DNA of 56,203 nt from Bacteroidales bacterium (GCA_022837485.1 JALHHH010000005.1:1-56203); one strand, 5' to 3'. Positions 1-9,350 are shown, counted from the stretch's first letter. Program-made: numbers and translations. The notes: generated from the letters alone by a model not told the origin.

Positions 1-3000
1 TAAATTTTACCTTCTTCAGCAGTGTTGGGGACAACCGATACGAAAATGCAATTTCGCGCATCTTTACCCAGGAGTTTTCAAAGATGCCCGGGGTGGAGAG
101 AAATTTACCCCAGCCTCCTGCATTTGGCATGTACTTGAAATAGTAATGAACCACTTTGTCATTGGGCATGCCGTTGGCATATACCCCCGGAAGAATCACA
201 CCTACATTCCTGACATTACCCACAGGATCGGTATAGGGAAGCCCTTCCCCAAGGCGTTCGCTCAGGGTTGAGGGACTCTGTCCCGTGTGGACGTTCGTTA
301 CGTAGGTTCCGCTGTAGACATCCCCTCCCCATTTGGTGTCGATCAGGGTGCTGAGTGTAAAGCCCTTCCATCGGAGTCGCGTGGTGAATCCTGCAAGGAA
401 GTCCGGCGATGCATTGCCAATGGGAACTCTGTTGTCGGTCATCAGGTAATGGGTACCCGCATCGTTCAGTATGGGTTGTCCGTTGTCGGGATGGTAAATG
501 TAATCCCAACCGATAATGGTTCCGAAGTCCTGCCCCGGCTCCACAGCAATAGCGGGCCCGTTGCCTCCCCATATGTTGGCGATTTCATATATTTCGGCAG
601 CTTCACCCAAACTCAGCACTTTGTTCCGGTTTCGTGTAAAATTCAGCCCTGCTTGAAGCGTAAGGTTGCGGGATTCGACAGGTACGGTATTCAGTATTAT
701 TTCAATACCCTTGTTTTCGAGTTCTCCCGTATTGATGGTAATTTGTCCGGCTCCTGAAGATACCGGCAGCGGAGAATTCATGATCTGGTTGTAGCTGCTG
801 ATATAGTAATAGGTGAAATTCAGATCGATACGATCGTTGAAGAAGCCCAGGATTGAGCCAACTTCCCAGGATGCGGAAAACTGAGGTTCGAGCGAGTACG
901 GAGGAATAGTATAGGGCAATGCGGATGTTTTATCGCCTCCAAAATTTCCGGAAGAATACACAAAATCAAGTTTATACGGATCGGTATCAATAGCCGTCAA
1001 CGCATAGGCTCCTCTCAGTCTCCACTGGCTTAGCCAGGAGCTGCTCATGCGGAAAGCTTCTGAAGGCAGGAAGCTGAACGATACGGAAGGGTAGAAGTAG
1101 TTGTTGCTGTATTTAGGAAGCGTCGATGACCAGTCGCTTCGGCCGGTAAATTCTGCAAATAGGTAATCTTTCCAGCTCAGGTTCATCAGGGCATAAAATG
1201 AGTTGATCTTTTTCTCGAACCGGCCTTCCGAAAGTCCACGCTGTTCGGGTCGTTCGGCATTGTACAGGGAGTATACCCATGCCTGCGTCCAAACACCGGA
1301 GTTGGCCGAAAGCCCGTACTGGCTGCGTGTCCAGGTGTTTCCTCCGAAAGAGAATTTAAAATCGAATCCCGGAATGCCCAGATCTTCCTTGTGCGCCATA
1401 ATCAAAAATTCGGCATTGGTTACCTGATCGCGCGACAGACTGTGACCGTAGTATCCGTCCACCAGACCAAGCGAATCGGTTGGCCGGTGCCGGGTTTCAA
1501 ATTCGTTGTAAGTGTAATCCATTCCAAATCTTCCCATCGCATTAAGCCAGGGCGTTATCTGGTAATTCAGGGCCACCGTTCCTATGAGTTTTTTGCGATC
1601 CAGATTGGTGTTTTTGTTGTAAACGCCCCACCAGAAGTTTTTATCGATGTAGTAATACGGTGAATTGCTTCGGTAATCGATCATCGAACCGTTGGCAGCA
1701 GCGTAATGTTCCTTCTCGATCCCCTGATAACTTCTGGGCCAGCTGTAAAGCATGGCTTTGCCGAATGAGTTTTCAGATTCTCCAATGGTCGGACTGTTAT
1801 GCCGGTAATAATCCATATACGAAATGGCAATATTGCTGCTCACCTTTTCGGAAATTTTCAGATTGCTTCCCAAATTTATGGTGGTTTGCCTGAAGTCGCT
1901 GTTGGGGATGTTGGCTTCATGCATGGTGTTTGTCAATGAAACACGCATGGATCCCATTTCACCGCCTCCGGTGAAAGCGATGTTGTGGGTGGTGGTTGAT
2001 CCGTTGGAGAAGTATATGTCGAGATTGCCGGGCTGTGGCGACCAGGGCCTGAGTTCTCCGTCCCACCACCGGATCATCTGCCCGTCCATACGCGGGCCCC
2101 ACGATACGGCCGATCCGTAATATCCGAATGTAGTGGCAGTATGTTCTCCCAGGGGGCCGAAGTCGGAATAGATGTCCCGCGGGTACACAGGTTCACCGTT
2201 TTCGTTGAGTTCAAAGGAAGGCTCCAGGAATGAGAGAGGACCGCCTGCTCCGAAAATATCCTGCACTTTGCGAAAACGATATGGCTGAATTACTTTATGC
2301 GCGACGTTGTAGGAAATTCCCAGCCCTTTTTGCTGTCCGCCCCTTTTGGTGGTGATCATCACTACCCCGTTAGCTCCCCGCGATCCGTAGAGGGCCGAAG
2401 CAGCAGGCCCTTTCAGAATATCGATGCTTTCAATATCGAAGGAATTGATGTTGTTGAGCGCCGACCCCCAGTCAACACCACGACCTATGTCGGTAAGTCC
2501 AGGTTCATTTTCCATGGGTACTCCGTCAACAACGATTAATGGCTGGTTGTGATTTCTATCGTTCAGATTTCTGACGCCACGAATCACGAATCGGGTGGTT
2601 CCGCCATCAACACCGTTCGAATTCATAACCTGCACACCCGCCGACCTCCCGCTGAGAGCATTTGCAAGGTTTCCCGCATTCGAAAGCTGAATTTCAGCAG
2701 CAGGTACACTCTCAATAGTGTAGCCGACTTCCCGCTTCTGCCTTTTTACACCCAGAGCGGTTACAACTACCTCGCCCAACTCACTGACCGCAGCCGATAA
2801 TACCACGTTGATGCGGGCTGAGTTGCCTATGGTAATTTCACGGGCAGCATAACCGACATAACTAAATTCCAGCACTTCACCTTTTGTCGCCTGAATTGTA
2901 TAGGTTCCATTCATTTCGGTGACCGTACCGGTATTTTTCCCCCGGATCTTTACCGTTACACCAGGTATCCCGGTATTTTCGTCTGATGAGGTAACCGTAC

Positions 3001-3088
3001 CGCTGACCGTAATTTGCTGCGCTGACGCATTCAGCACAAAAATTACTGATAAAGTGGCAATCGCTGATCGCAAAAGTTTGTGTTGCAT
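1..3088 (-). CDS. SusC/RagA-family TonB-linked outer membrane transporter (3' end outside window)
   Basis: About 1029 codons are visible, read from the ATG at 3088 leftwards without a stop to the window edge; the C-terminal end of the beta barrel is missing. It starts with a signal peptide (about residues 1-22, ending LNASAQ). A carboxypeptidase-regulatory-like domain follows (about 24-100, with the typical FSYVGYAAREI), then the SELGEVVVTALG junction, a TonB plug (IRGVRN, VVDGVPM, DILKGPAASALYGSRGANGVV) and a large barrel. This layout defines SusC/RagA proteins, which import glycans or peptides across the outer membrane with a SusD lipoprotein. A susD partner would be expected left of the window but cannot be seen. 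The substrate cannot be told from this sequence. Confidence 0.95.
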   Translation of the reverse strand, partial: MQHKLLRSAIATLSVIFVLNASAQQITVSGTVTSSDENTGIPGVTVKIRGKNTGTVTEMNGTYTIQATKGEVLEFSYVGYAAREITIGNSARINVVLSAAVSELGEVVVTALGVKRQKREVGYTIESVPAAEIQLSNAGNLANALSGRSAGVQVMNSNGVDGGTTRFVIRGVRNLNDRNHNQPLIVVDGVPMENEPGLTDIGRGVDWGSALNNINSFDIESIDILKGPAASALYGSRGANGVVMITTKRGGQQKGLGISYNVAHKVIQPYRFRKVQDIFGAGGPLSFLEPSFELNENGEPVYPRDIYSDFGPLGEHTATTFGYYGSAVSWGPRMDGQMIRWWDGELRPWSPQPGNLDIYFSNGSTTTHNIAFTGGGEMGSMRVSLTNTMHEANIPNSDFRQTTINLGSNLKISEKVSSNIAISYMDYYRHNSPTIGESENSFGKAMLYSWPRSYQGIEKEHYAAANGSMIDYRSNSPYYYIDKNFWWGVYNKNTNLDRKKLIGTVALNYQITPWLNAMGRFGMDYTYNEFETRHRPTDSLGLVDGYYGHSLSRDQVTNAEFLIMAHKEDLGIPGFDFKFSFGGNTWTRSQYGLSANSGVWTQAWVYSLYNAERPEQRGLSEGRFEKKINSFYALMNLSWKDYLFAEFTGRSDWSSTLPKYSNNYFYPSVSFSFLPSEAFRMSSSWLSQWRLRGAYALTAIDTDPYKLDFVYSSGNFGGDKTSALPYTIPPYSLEPQFSASWEVGSILGFFNDRIDLNFTYYYISSYNQIMNSPLPVSSGAGQITINTGELENKGIEIILNTVPVESRNLTLQAGLNFTRNRNKVLSLGEAAEIYEIANIWGGNGPAIAVEPGQDFGTIIGWDYIYHPDNGQPILNDAGTHYLMTDNRVPIGNASPDFLAGFTTRLRWKGFTLSTLIDTKWGGDVYSGTYVTNVHTGQSPSTLSERLGEGLPYTDPVGNVRNVGVILPGVYANGMPNDKVVHYYFKYMPNAGGWGKFLSTPGIFENSWVKMREIAFSYRLSPTLLKKVKF

Positions 3089-3446
3089 TGTCTTAATGCC
3101 TTGTTTCTACAATGTGTTGTCTGGCAAATTTAAGTAAAAGTTCAGGATATTTTATAGTAAATCCGATGAACTTATGTAATATAATTATTAAGATTGATGA
3201 CTTTTTTCGTTCCAAAGTCTATCCCCTGATTTTAATTTCTACTATAAATAAATTTATGAAATTTCACCCATATATTGTGCTTGCAGAAGATAATTTGTCA
3301 TTTTTCTTCATGTTTAATTGCAATCCTGGCTATATTACCTTATTTTTCACTCAAAATTGGAGTAAAATATTCCGGTTTACGCTTGTATTAGTGTGAATTG
3401 GAAATGCTGCTCAGCCGTTTTTATTGTTTACTTAAATTCAGGTATT
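3089..3446. other. Divergent intergenic region, SusC-like gene / GlsB-like gene
   Basis: This is an AT-rich spacer between the divergent SusC-like and GlsB-like genes. It holds the -7 box for the minus-strand gene. Short open frames here have no recognisable protein character. I see no clear promoter for the plus-strand gene and no structured RNA. Confidence 0.5.
3125..3132 (-). promoter_or_regulatory. -7 box (TAAATTTG) upstream of the SusC-like gene
   Basis: On the minus strand TAAATTTG fits the Bacteroidota -7 consensus TAnnTTTG and lies 36 nt before the ATG at 3088. I see no good TTG/TTTG -33 element at the expected spacing, so the call rests on the -7 box and position alone. Confidence 0.4.
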
Positions 3447-3689
3447 ATGGGTTTTATTTGGTTCTTGCTTGTTGGTGCCGTTTCCGGATGGCTTGCCGGT
3501 TTGGTCTGGAAAGGATCGGGTTTTGGAATTATCGGCAATATCGTAGTGGGTATCGTTGGCGCCGTGGTTGGTGGATGGCTTGCCGGAAAGCTGGGCATCA
3601 GAGATGACGGATTATTATTAAAAATCCTGATTTCTGCCGGCGGAGCCTGGCTGGTGCTTTACGTATTCAGTCTTTTTTCAAGAAAATAG
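3447..3689 (+). CDS. GlsB/YeaQ/YmgE-family small membrane protein
   Basis: 80 residues. The protein is almost all hydrophobic, with three glycine-rich membrane segments: near the N-terminus (FIWFLLVGAVSGWLAGLV), in the middle (IIGNIVVGIVGAVVGGWL) and at the C-terminus (LVLYVFSLF). The GAVSGWLAG and GNIVVGIVGAVVGGWLAG patterns are those of the GlsB/YeaQ/YmgE family, formerly called transglycosylase-associated proteins and often induced by stress; the biochemical role is unknown. I chose the ATG at 3447 because the family begins MGFIWFLL; an upstream ATG at 3393 would add 18 residues with no family character. The gene stands alone between a divergent SusC-like gene and an OmpA-like gene. Confidence 0.85.
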   Translation: MGFIWFLLVGAVSGWLAGLVWKGSGFGIIGNIVVGIVGAVVGGWLAGKLGIRDDGLLLKILISAGGAWLVLYVFSLFSRK

Positions 3690-4000
3690 GTCGCAGCCGA
3701 TTTCTTCTTACCAAATCACGCCCCTCTGCCGGGTGCCTTCACATCCGAGAAAGCGAAGCGATGGTATAGGCAGTGCAGAGGGCTTTTGGTAGTTGCCTGA
3801 AGTAAGGTAACCATTTATAAAATATTCATTACATGATATTTATATATTGTGTAGCTAAAATTGATTTTCCATACTGTTATTCGTCTGCTCATACATCCGA
3901 TTTGTAAGTTTTTCTTATCGCAGACAAGCTAGTGTCCGATTTTTACAATTTCTTTTTAGTTTGCCTGTATATTTTAGCGGAGTTTAAAACGACACTGCAT
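3690..4000. other. Spacer between GlsB-like and OmpA-like genes
   Basis: It contains the interrupted stem-loop at 3722-3787, then about 200 nt of AT-rich DNA. No gene is recognisable. A short in-frame extension of the OmpA-like gene (from 3932) is read here as non-coding because a signal peptide begins at 4001. Confidence 0.4.
3722..3787 (+). terminator. Interrupted stem-loop after the GlsB-like gene (terminator or structured RNA)
   Basis: Three nested arm pairs are visible: CCCTCTGC (3722-3729) with GCAGAGGG (3775-3782), TGCCT (3734-3738) with AGGCA (3768-3772), and CATC (3742-3745) with GATG (3760-3763). A short TTTT follows at 3784-3787. It starts 32 nt after the GlsB-like stop codon. It could be a terminator, but the long bulged stem is unlike the simple hairpins elsewhere in this window. 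Confidence 0.45.
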
Positions 4001-5272
4001 ATGAAATCGCATTTTTTGTTTATGCTGCTAATTTTCTCCGCCGGCATTGCTGCGGCCCAAATCAATGTTCGTGACAAGGTAAAATCAAACGTTTTGCAGC
4101 GGGCCGGTCAGCGGCTTGATGAAGCGGTTGATAAAGGGATTGATGTACTTGAAGGCGAAGTGGTGAAAGAGGCCGGGAAGAACAAAAAGCCTGCGCCGGC
4201 AGGCTCGTCTGCTGAAGAAAATGGTAACGCCGATTCCGGCTTTGACGGTAAATCCTCCGGTACACAGGAAGAACCTCTGAAAGCTACCGGCAGATACGAT
4301 TTTGTTCCGGGCGATAAAATCTTGTTTTTCGAGGACTTTTCACAGGATGCACCTGGAGACTTTCCTGCTTTATGGACAACAAACAGTTCGGGAGAAATCA
4401 ATAGTCTGAATATTGCACCGGGACACTGGTTTTATCTGAACGGCGAAGATGCTGTTTATAACTATACAAGAGATATTGATTTCCCGTCGAATTTTATTCT
4501 GGAATTTGATCTGGTTCCGGATGATGAATATGCTTACGGTATAACCCTTACCCTGTATGAGGATGCCAGTCACCGGGAACTCAACGATGACCTGTATCCT
4601 GGAGACCGGGGTCTGCATATCCGGATCGACGACGAAGTCTGGGAAACTAAAGGGTATAACAATTTGGGAGACAACGACTGGATTACGGGAGAATCGACGC
4701 GTGGAACTGTCAGTAAATCAGTTGTAAACCATGTAATTATCTGGATACAGAACCGCAGGGTCAGAATTTACCACGGAGGTATGAAAACCCTTGATATGCC
4801 AACAAACATCTATCAGGGTACAAAATTCAACCGTTTGCGTTTTTCCGGTTGGGATTCAGGCAGCTGGCCATTTGTATCGAATATAAAAATAACTACTGCC
4901 TCACCCGATACACGAAGCAAGCTGATTACCGAAGGCCGCCTGGTAACTTACGGAATTGTCTTCGATGTGAACAAAGCCGATCCGAAACCCGAATCGGAAG
5001 GCACACTGCAGGAAATAGCAGGCGTACTTAAGGAAAATCCGGCACTGAGGGTGAAGATTGTCGGGCATACCGACAGCGATGGCGACGAAAAGATTAACCT
5101 CGATCTGTCGGGGCGCAGGGCCGCTTCGGTAAAGAACGCCCTGGTTAAAATCTATGGAATAGACGCTTCCAGACTGGAGACGGAAGGGGCGGGAGAGTCA
5201 AAACCCCTGGTAGCGAACGATACTCCTGTAAATAAAGCTCAGAACCGGCGCGTGGAATTTATCTGCCTTTAA
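4001..5272 (+). CDS. OmpA-family protein with a concanavalin-like middle region
   Basis: 423 residues. The ATG at 4001 gives a clear signal peptide (MKSHFLFMLLIFSAGIAAAQ); an earlier in-frame ATG at 3932 would put 23 atypical residues in front of it. After a charged low-complexity stretch (about 25-95) comes a beta-rich region (about 105-305: FFEDFSQDAPGDFPALW, then FILEFDLVPDD) like laminin-G/concanavalin folds. The last 100 residues are an OmpA C-terminal peptidoglycan-binding domain: VKIVGHTDSDG, NLDLSGRRAASV and NRRVEF. It probably sits in the outer membrane or periplasm and is anchored to peptidoglycan. The middle region has no function I can assign. No neighbouring gene overlaps it. Confidence 0.85.
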   Translation: MKSHFLFMLLIFSAGIAAAQINVRDKVKSNVLQRAGQRLDEAVDKGIDVLEGEVVKEAGKNKKPAPAGSSAEENGNADSGFDGKSSGTQEEPLKATGRYDFVPGDKILFFEDFSQDAPGDFPALWTTNSSGEINSLNIAPGHWFYLNGEDAVYNYTRDIDFPSNFILEFDLVPDDEYAYGITLTLYEDASHRELNDDLYPGDRGLHIRIDDEVWETKGYNNLGDNDWITGESTRGTVSKSVVNHVIIWIQNRRVRIYHGGMKTLDMPTNIYQGTKFNRLRFSGWDSGSWPFVSNIKITTASPDTRSKLITEGRLVTYGIVFDVNKADPKPESEGTLQEIAGVLKENPALRVKIVGHTDSDGDEKINLDLSGRRAASVKNALVKIYGIDASRLETEGAGESKPLVANDTPVNKAQNRRVEFICL

Positions 5273-5646
5273 TGGACTGGAATCCTCTGCAGCATTCGTG
5301 TCTGTTTATTCATGTATACTTTCTGATAACTGGCTCTTTCTTATTCTTTGCCAGGCAAATTCATTACTTATGGCCGCTTGATATGATTCGTACCGGGATG
5401 CCAGCTTTTTTAACATCCTTCCGCGTAAAGCTGGCTTCAGGAAAGAGTCTTGTATTTACTTCTTAAAAATAACTACCGCATAAATTCTTTTTTCTTACTT
5501 TCATGCATCAGGAACTGCTATCCTCAGGCTTTGAATGCCGATTGGATACACATGCCTTCTGGACGCCGGCAAGGCAAATCGCTCTGTTTGAATTGCAGCC
5601 GGTAATCGAATTGTTTTTTGCCTGGTGTTAACTAGAAGTTGTACCT
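5273..5646. other. Gene-poor spacer before the CPA2 antiporter
   Basis: 374 nt with no convincing gene. Short open frames at 5272-5466 and 5503-5631 lack a recognisable fold, signal peptide or family motif. No strong hairpin with a T-run and no good -33/-7 pair were found. Confidence 0.4.
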
Positions 5647-7653
5647 ATGGAATTGCCTCTGCTACGGGAAATTGTTATCATTCTTGGTCTATCAGTATTT
5701 ATAATTTTAATATTCAGGCGTTTCGGAATTCCATCCATTATTGGTTTCCTTATAACCGGGATGATTGCCGGGCCCAATGGTTTCAGCCTGATAAGTGCTA
5801 CGCATGAAGTGGAACTCCTGTCCGAAATCGGTGTTATTTTTCTTCTTTTTGTGATTGGGATTGAGTTTTCTCTGAAAAGTCTTTCAAAAATAAAGCAAAC
5901 CGTAATACTTGGAGGTGCTGTTCAGGTTGGCGGAACCATTGTTCTTACCTATGCAGTTTCAAGAGTTTTGGGGCTTCCGGTCGCTCAGTCGGTATTTATG
6001 GGCTTTCTGATAAGCCTCAGCAGTACTGCCATTGTTCTGAAAATGCTGGCGGCAAAGGGACAGATGTCGTCACCGCAGGGCAGGATATCGCTGGCAATTC
6101 TGATATTTCAGGATATCATTGTTGTGCCGATGATACTTCTTACACCACTTTTAGCAGGTAACGGGGGTAATCCTGCTGTTGCCCTGCTGGGTATGGTTGT
6201 GAAGTTCATCCTTATCGTTGCGCTGCTTTTACTGCTGGCCAGGTATGTTGTTCCGGTATTGCTGCAGCGCGTGGTTTTAACCAGGAGCCGCGAACTTTTT
6301 ATTCTCACCATCGTACTCCTGTGTCTGGCCACTGCATGGCTTACGTCAAGCGTTGGTCTGTCTCTCGCTCTTGGTGCCTTCTTTGCCGGACTGATCATTT
6401 CCGAATCGGATTACAGCCATCAGGCGACTGCCAGCATCATGCCTTTTCGCGAGATTTTTATCAGCTTTTTCTTTGTTTCCGTCGGAATGCTTCTTGACCT
6501 TCGCTTTTTTCTGGATCATTTTATTTTTCTGGCCGGTTTTACAATTGCTGTTATTGTTCTCAAAAATATTGTTGTTACTTCAACGGTGCTGATCCTGCGC
6601 TATCCGCTTCGTACTGCAATGATTACCGGCTTTACCCTTTTTCAGGTCGGAGAGTTCGCATTTCTTTTATCTACGATTGGAAGTCGTAACGGTTTGATAA
6701 CTAGTGATGTATATCAGTATTTCCTGGCTATCTCGATTCTTACAATGATGGTAACGCCGTTTTTGGGCGATAATGCCGATCGTGTGACCGATTACATCCT
6801 TCGGGCCGGACTTTCGCCAAAAGTCAGGCGAAGGCTTATTCACTACCAGAACAGGAAAAAAGGAGAGCCTACTGTGGAAAGAAAAGGCCTGAACGACCAC
6901 CTTGTTATCATAGGGTTCGGAATTAACGGCCAAAATGTAGCCCGTACAGCTTTGCAGGCCGAAATTCCATACGTGGTTATCGAACTCGATCCGGAAATAT
7001 TCCGAAAAGGGCAAAACGAGAACTTCAACATTGTGTTCGGAGATGCTGCCGACGATCTGATACTGAAACACGTTAATGTTCAGACAGCCAGAGTGGCAGT
7101 TATTGCGATCTCCGATCCGGAAGCAACAAAAAAGATTATTTCCATCCTGAGGAGTATTACCGAAACGGCACATCTTATCGTCAGAACAAGGCACGTTAGC
7201 GAGATGGATCAGATCCTGAAACTTGGAGCGGATGAAGTGATTCCTGAAGAGTTTGAAACATCCATTCAGATTTTTACCCGGGTATTGAATCACTATCTGG
7301 TGCCTTACGATAAAATACAATCGTTTTCCAGCCATATACGTGCTCGTAATTATGAATTACTGGCCGGGTCAGGCTTCCCGCATCAGCGCCCGCCGCATAT
7401 GCAACTCAATATTCCCGATATGGTGATCGCCACATTGCCCGTTCAAAGGGGGGCAAATAAAATTGTCGGGAAATCTGTGCTGGAAAGTGGCTTAAAAAGT
7501 CAGTTTAATATCACCATACTGGCAATCCGGAAGAATAATCGCTACATCACCGAAATAAAACCCGAAATGACAATAGAAACCGACGATATGCTCTATCTGT
7601 TCGGAAGTCCTCAGAAAATTGCGGAAGTGAACCGTTACCTGGTACTCGATTGA
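5647..7653 (+). CDS. CPA2-family cation:proton antiporter with TrkA domains (KefB/YbaL-like)
   Basis: 668 residues. The first ~380 residues form a Na+/H+ exchanger-type membrane domain with about 12-13 hydrophobic segments, including FGIPSIIGFLITGMIAGP and SLSSTAIVLKML. A TrkA-N (RCK) domain follows from about 415, with the Rossmann start VIIGFGINGQNVA and the acidic VVIELD. A TrkA-C domain ends the protein. CPA2 proteins of this layout carry out K+ or Na+ efflux in exchange for H+, gated by nucleotide or thiol ligands at the RCK domain. The sequence does not fix the ion. It converges on the DUF4159 gene 47 nt downstream and seems to be a single-gene unit. Confidence 0.9.
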   Translation: MELPLLREIVIILGLSVFIILIFRRFGIPSIIGFLITGMIAGPNGFSLISATHEVELLSEIGVIFLLFVIGIEFSLKSLSKIKQTVILGGAVQVGGTIVLTYAVSRVLGLPVAQSVFMGFLISLSSTAIVLKMLAAKGQMSSPQGRISLAILIFQDIIVVPMILLTPLLAGNGGNPAVALLGMVVKFILIVALLLLLARYVVPVLLQRVVLTRSRELFILTIVLLCLATAWLTSSVGLSLALGAFFAGLIISESDYSHQATASIMPFREIFISFFFVSVGMLLDLRFFLDHFIFLAGFTIAVIVLKNIVVTSTVLILRYPLRTAMITGFTLFQVGEFAFLLSTIGSRNGLITSDVYQYFLAISILTMMVTPFLGDNADRVTDYILRAGLSPKVRRRLIHYQNRKKGEPTVERKGLNDHLVIIGFGINGQNVARTALQAEIPYVVIELDPEIFRKGQNENFNIVFGDAADDLILKHVNVQTARVAVIAISDPEATKKIISILRSITETAHLIVRTRHVSEMDQILKLGADEVIPEEFETSIQIFTRVLNHYLVPYDKIQSFSSHIRARNYELLAGSGFPHQRPPHMQLNIPDMVIATLPVQRGANKIVGKSVLESGLKSQFNITILAIRKNNRYITEIKPEMTIETDDMLYLFGSPQKIAEVNRYLVLD

Positions 7654-7700
7654 TTGCCTTTGCGGGATGTAATCCGGCAAATTGCATGAGTCCGGGAACT

Positions 7701-8360
7701 TTATTTGGAAAAAGCATATTGTATCAGATTTGCACCCATCCTTAGTGCCTTCAGCCGGGTTTCCTCCGAGTCGTTATGTACTGCCTGGTCTTCCCATCCG
7801 TCGCCGAGATCGGTTTCGTAAGAATAAAAGCATACCAGACGCCCTTCCCATATGAGCCCGAACCCCTGAGGTGGCTTGTTGTCGTGTTCGTGAATTTTAG
7901 GAAGCCCGTTCGGGAACGGATACCGAATGTTGTACACAGGATGTGAAAAAGGCAGTTCCATAAAGTCAAGCTCCGGAAATACTTTTTTCATCTGAGTCCT
8001 GACGTATGGATCCATACCATAGTTGTCGTCGATGTGAAGAAAACCGCCGGCAATCAGATATGTCCGCAGATTCATGGCTTCCTGCTCATCAAACAGCACA
8101 TTGCCGTGCCCGGTCATGTGGATAAACGGATGGTTGAAAATCTCACTGCTCCCTGCATCTACCGTTGCATATTCCGGATCAATTGCGGTCTTAAGGTTTT
8201 TGTTGCAAAAATTAATCAGATTGGTAAGCGATGTAGGATTGGCATACCAGTCGCCCCCTCCTCTGTATTTAAGCAGTGCAATCTGAACCGCGTGGGGCGG
8301 GCCGCCGGAAGTCAGTAACAGGGGAATTATCAATAGCAGAAGGCGAAATGTAATTTTCAT
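7701..8360 (-). CDS. DUF4159-domain exported protein
   Basis: 219 residues. The ATG at 8360 gives a signal peptide (MKITFRLLLLIIPLLLTSGG); an upstream ATG at 8396 adds 12 residues ahead of it. The rest matches my memory of DUF4159: VQIALLKYRGGGDWYANPTSL near the start, HPFIHMTGHG and GGFLHIDDNYGMD in the middle, then HPVYN and the family's GxxxxGRxVCFYSYETDLGDGWED. DUF4159 folds like a glutamine-amidotransferase/ThuA-type domain and has no established activity. It lies 136 nt downstream of rsmE on the same strand. I recall this pairing as common in Bacteroidota, but I see no functional link in the sequence. Confidence 0.8.
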   Translation of the reverse strand: MKITFRLLLLIIPLLLTSGGPPHAVQIALLKYRGGGDWYANPTSLTNLINFCNKNLKTAIDPEYATVDAGSSEIFNHPFIHMTGHGNVLFDEQEAMNLRTYLIAGGFLHIDDNYGMDPYVRTQMKKVFPELDFMELPFSHPVYNIRYPFPNGLPKIHEHDNKPPQGFGLIWEGRLVCFYSYETDLGDGWEDQAVHNDSEETRLKALRMGANLIQYAFSK

Positions 8361-8380
8361 GGTTATTTTGATTGGCTTCA

Positions 8381-8388
8381 CAAAGATA
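8381..8388 (-). promoter_or_regulatory. -7 box (TATCTTTG) upstream of the DUF4159 gene
   Basis: TATCTTTG on the minus strand fits TAnnTTTG and ends 20 nt before the ATG at 8360. No -33 element is evident at normal spacing. Confidence 0.35.
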
Positions 8389-8496
8389 GGTATCAATATC
8401 GTTCTTCTTTTGTGGAATTAAGGGACTCTGTGAATCGTTATGCCGGTGATAATTTTTCGGCTTGGTTCATTCAGTGGTGTTGAAATGCGATCCGGC

Positions 8497-9219
8497 TCAG
8501 GTGTTAACAAGGTTGGCTATGTGGCACGCAGCAACAGCGGCCGTTTCCGTTCTGAGCCTTGCTTTGCCAAGCGAAACCGGCTGAAAGCCCTTGCGCAGGG
8601 CTTCGTTAACTTCTGCTTTACTGAAATCGCCTTCAGGTCCTATGAGTATGAGAGTGTCTCTGCCTGGTTGGCAGGCATCTTTCAGATGAACTTGAACCGA
8701 TTCGTCGATCCAGGCAATAAACCGGTTGCCGTTTGCAAGACCGCTTTGAAGTAATTTGCCCAGGATCTGAGGTTCATGTACAAGCGGCATCCTTGCTTTC
8801 TGCGACTGTTTCATGGCAGCAGCGGCCACTTTCTGAAGGCGGTCGATCCTTAGTTTTGCCCGTTCCGAATGGTCGCACCACAACGGAAAAATCTCATCCA
8901 CTCCCAGTTCGGTTGCTTTTTCAATAAACCACTCATACCGGGCGATATTCTTTGTCGGTGCCACCGCCATTAGTATCCGGAAGTTAACGGACTCAACGGA
9001 AGTTACATTCTGTAGATTTACAATGCACCGTTTGCCTGAAATCTCCTGTAAAATTGCAGCGGCAAAATTCCCGATGCCATCGGTTACCAAACAAAGATCG
9101 CCCGGTTTTAGCCGCATAACCCTGAGATGCGCGACTTCATCGGCTGGCAGTTCATGGAGTAAATCCCCATGGTCAAAAGCTTGTTTGAGGTCCTTGCCGG
9201 GAATGTAGAACAGGTTCAT
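8497..9219 (-). CDS. rsmE: 16S rRNA (uracil-1498-N3)-methyltransferase RsmE
   Basis: 240 residues. RsmE methylates N3 of U1498 in 16S rRNA using S-adenosylmethionine. The N-terminal PUA-like part (MNLFYI, ELPADEVAHLRVMRLKPGD) is followed by the SPOUT methyltransferase domain with its knot motifs: ILIGPEGDFS, then SLGKARLRTETAAVAA. The middle AVAPTKNIARYEWFIEKATELGVDEIFPLWCDHSE is also characteristic. I chose the ATG at 9219 because the family begins with MNLFY or similar; an open frame runs further upstream to 9408 but has no family character. Length is normal. It follows the T9SS gene (gap 193 nt, containing a terminator) and has its own -7 box. Confidence 0.95.
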   Translation of the reverse strand: MNLFYIPGKDLKQAFDHGDLLHELPADEVAHLRVMRLKPGDLCLVTDGIGNFAAAILQEISGKRCIVNLQNVTSVESVNFRILMAVAPTKNIARYEWFIEKATELGVDEIFPLWCDHSERAKLRIDRLQKVAAAAMKQSQKARMPLVHEPQILGKLLQSGLANGNRFIAWIDESVQVHLKDACQPGRDTLILIGPEGDFSKAEVNEALRKGFQPVSLGKARLRTETAAVAACHIANLVNT

Positions 9220-9236
9220 TTTGATTCGAATTCCCG

Positions 9237-9244
9237 CAAAGGTA
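9237..9244 (-). promoter_or_regulatory. -7 box (TACCTTTG) upstream of rsmE
   Basis: TACCTTTG on the minus strand fits the Bacteroidota -7 consensus and lies 17 nt before the rsmE ATG. No matching -33 element is seen. Confidence 0.4.
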
Positions 9245-9350
9245 ATAAGAAACTGCTGCCATACGGAAATCATAACCCTGTATGACTGCCGTAACCGGGT
9301 AAAAAGCAACTCTTCGGTTTTTGATTTGAAACCGTTTATGGCCCTTCCCG

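Noticed and set aside
5272..5466. 64-codon frame right after the OmpA-like gene
   Set aside because: Its ATG is formed over the last base of the OmpA-like stop, but the product has no family or coherent topology. A coupled gene is possible but unsupported.
5503..5631. 42-codon frame ahead of the CPA2 gene
   Set aside because: It has no membrane helix, signal peptide or motif and no promoter, unlike the supported 44-codon gene of the cytochrome bd operon.
6667..7335. 222-codon open frame on the minus strand
   Set aside because: It is antisense to the TrkA part of the CPA2 antiporter and has a shadow-like composition.
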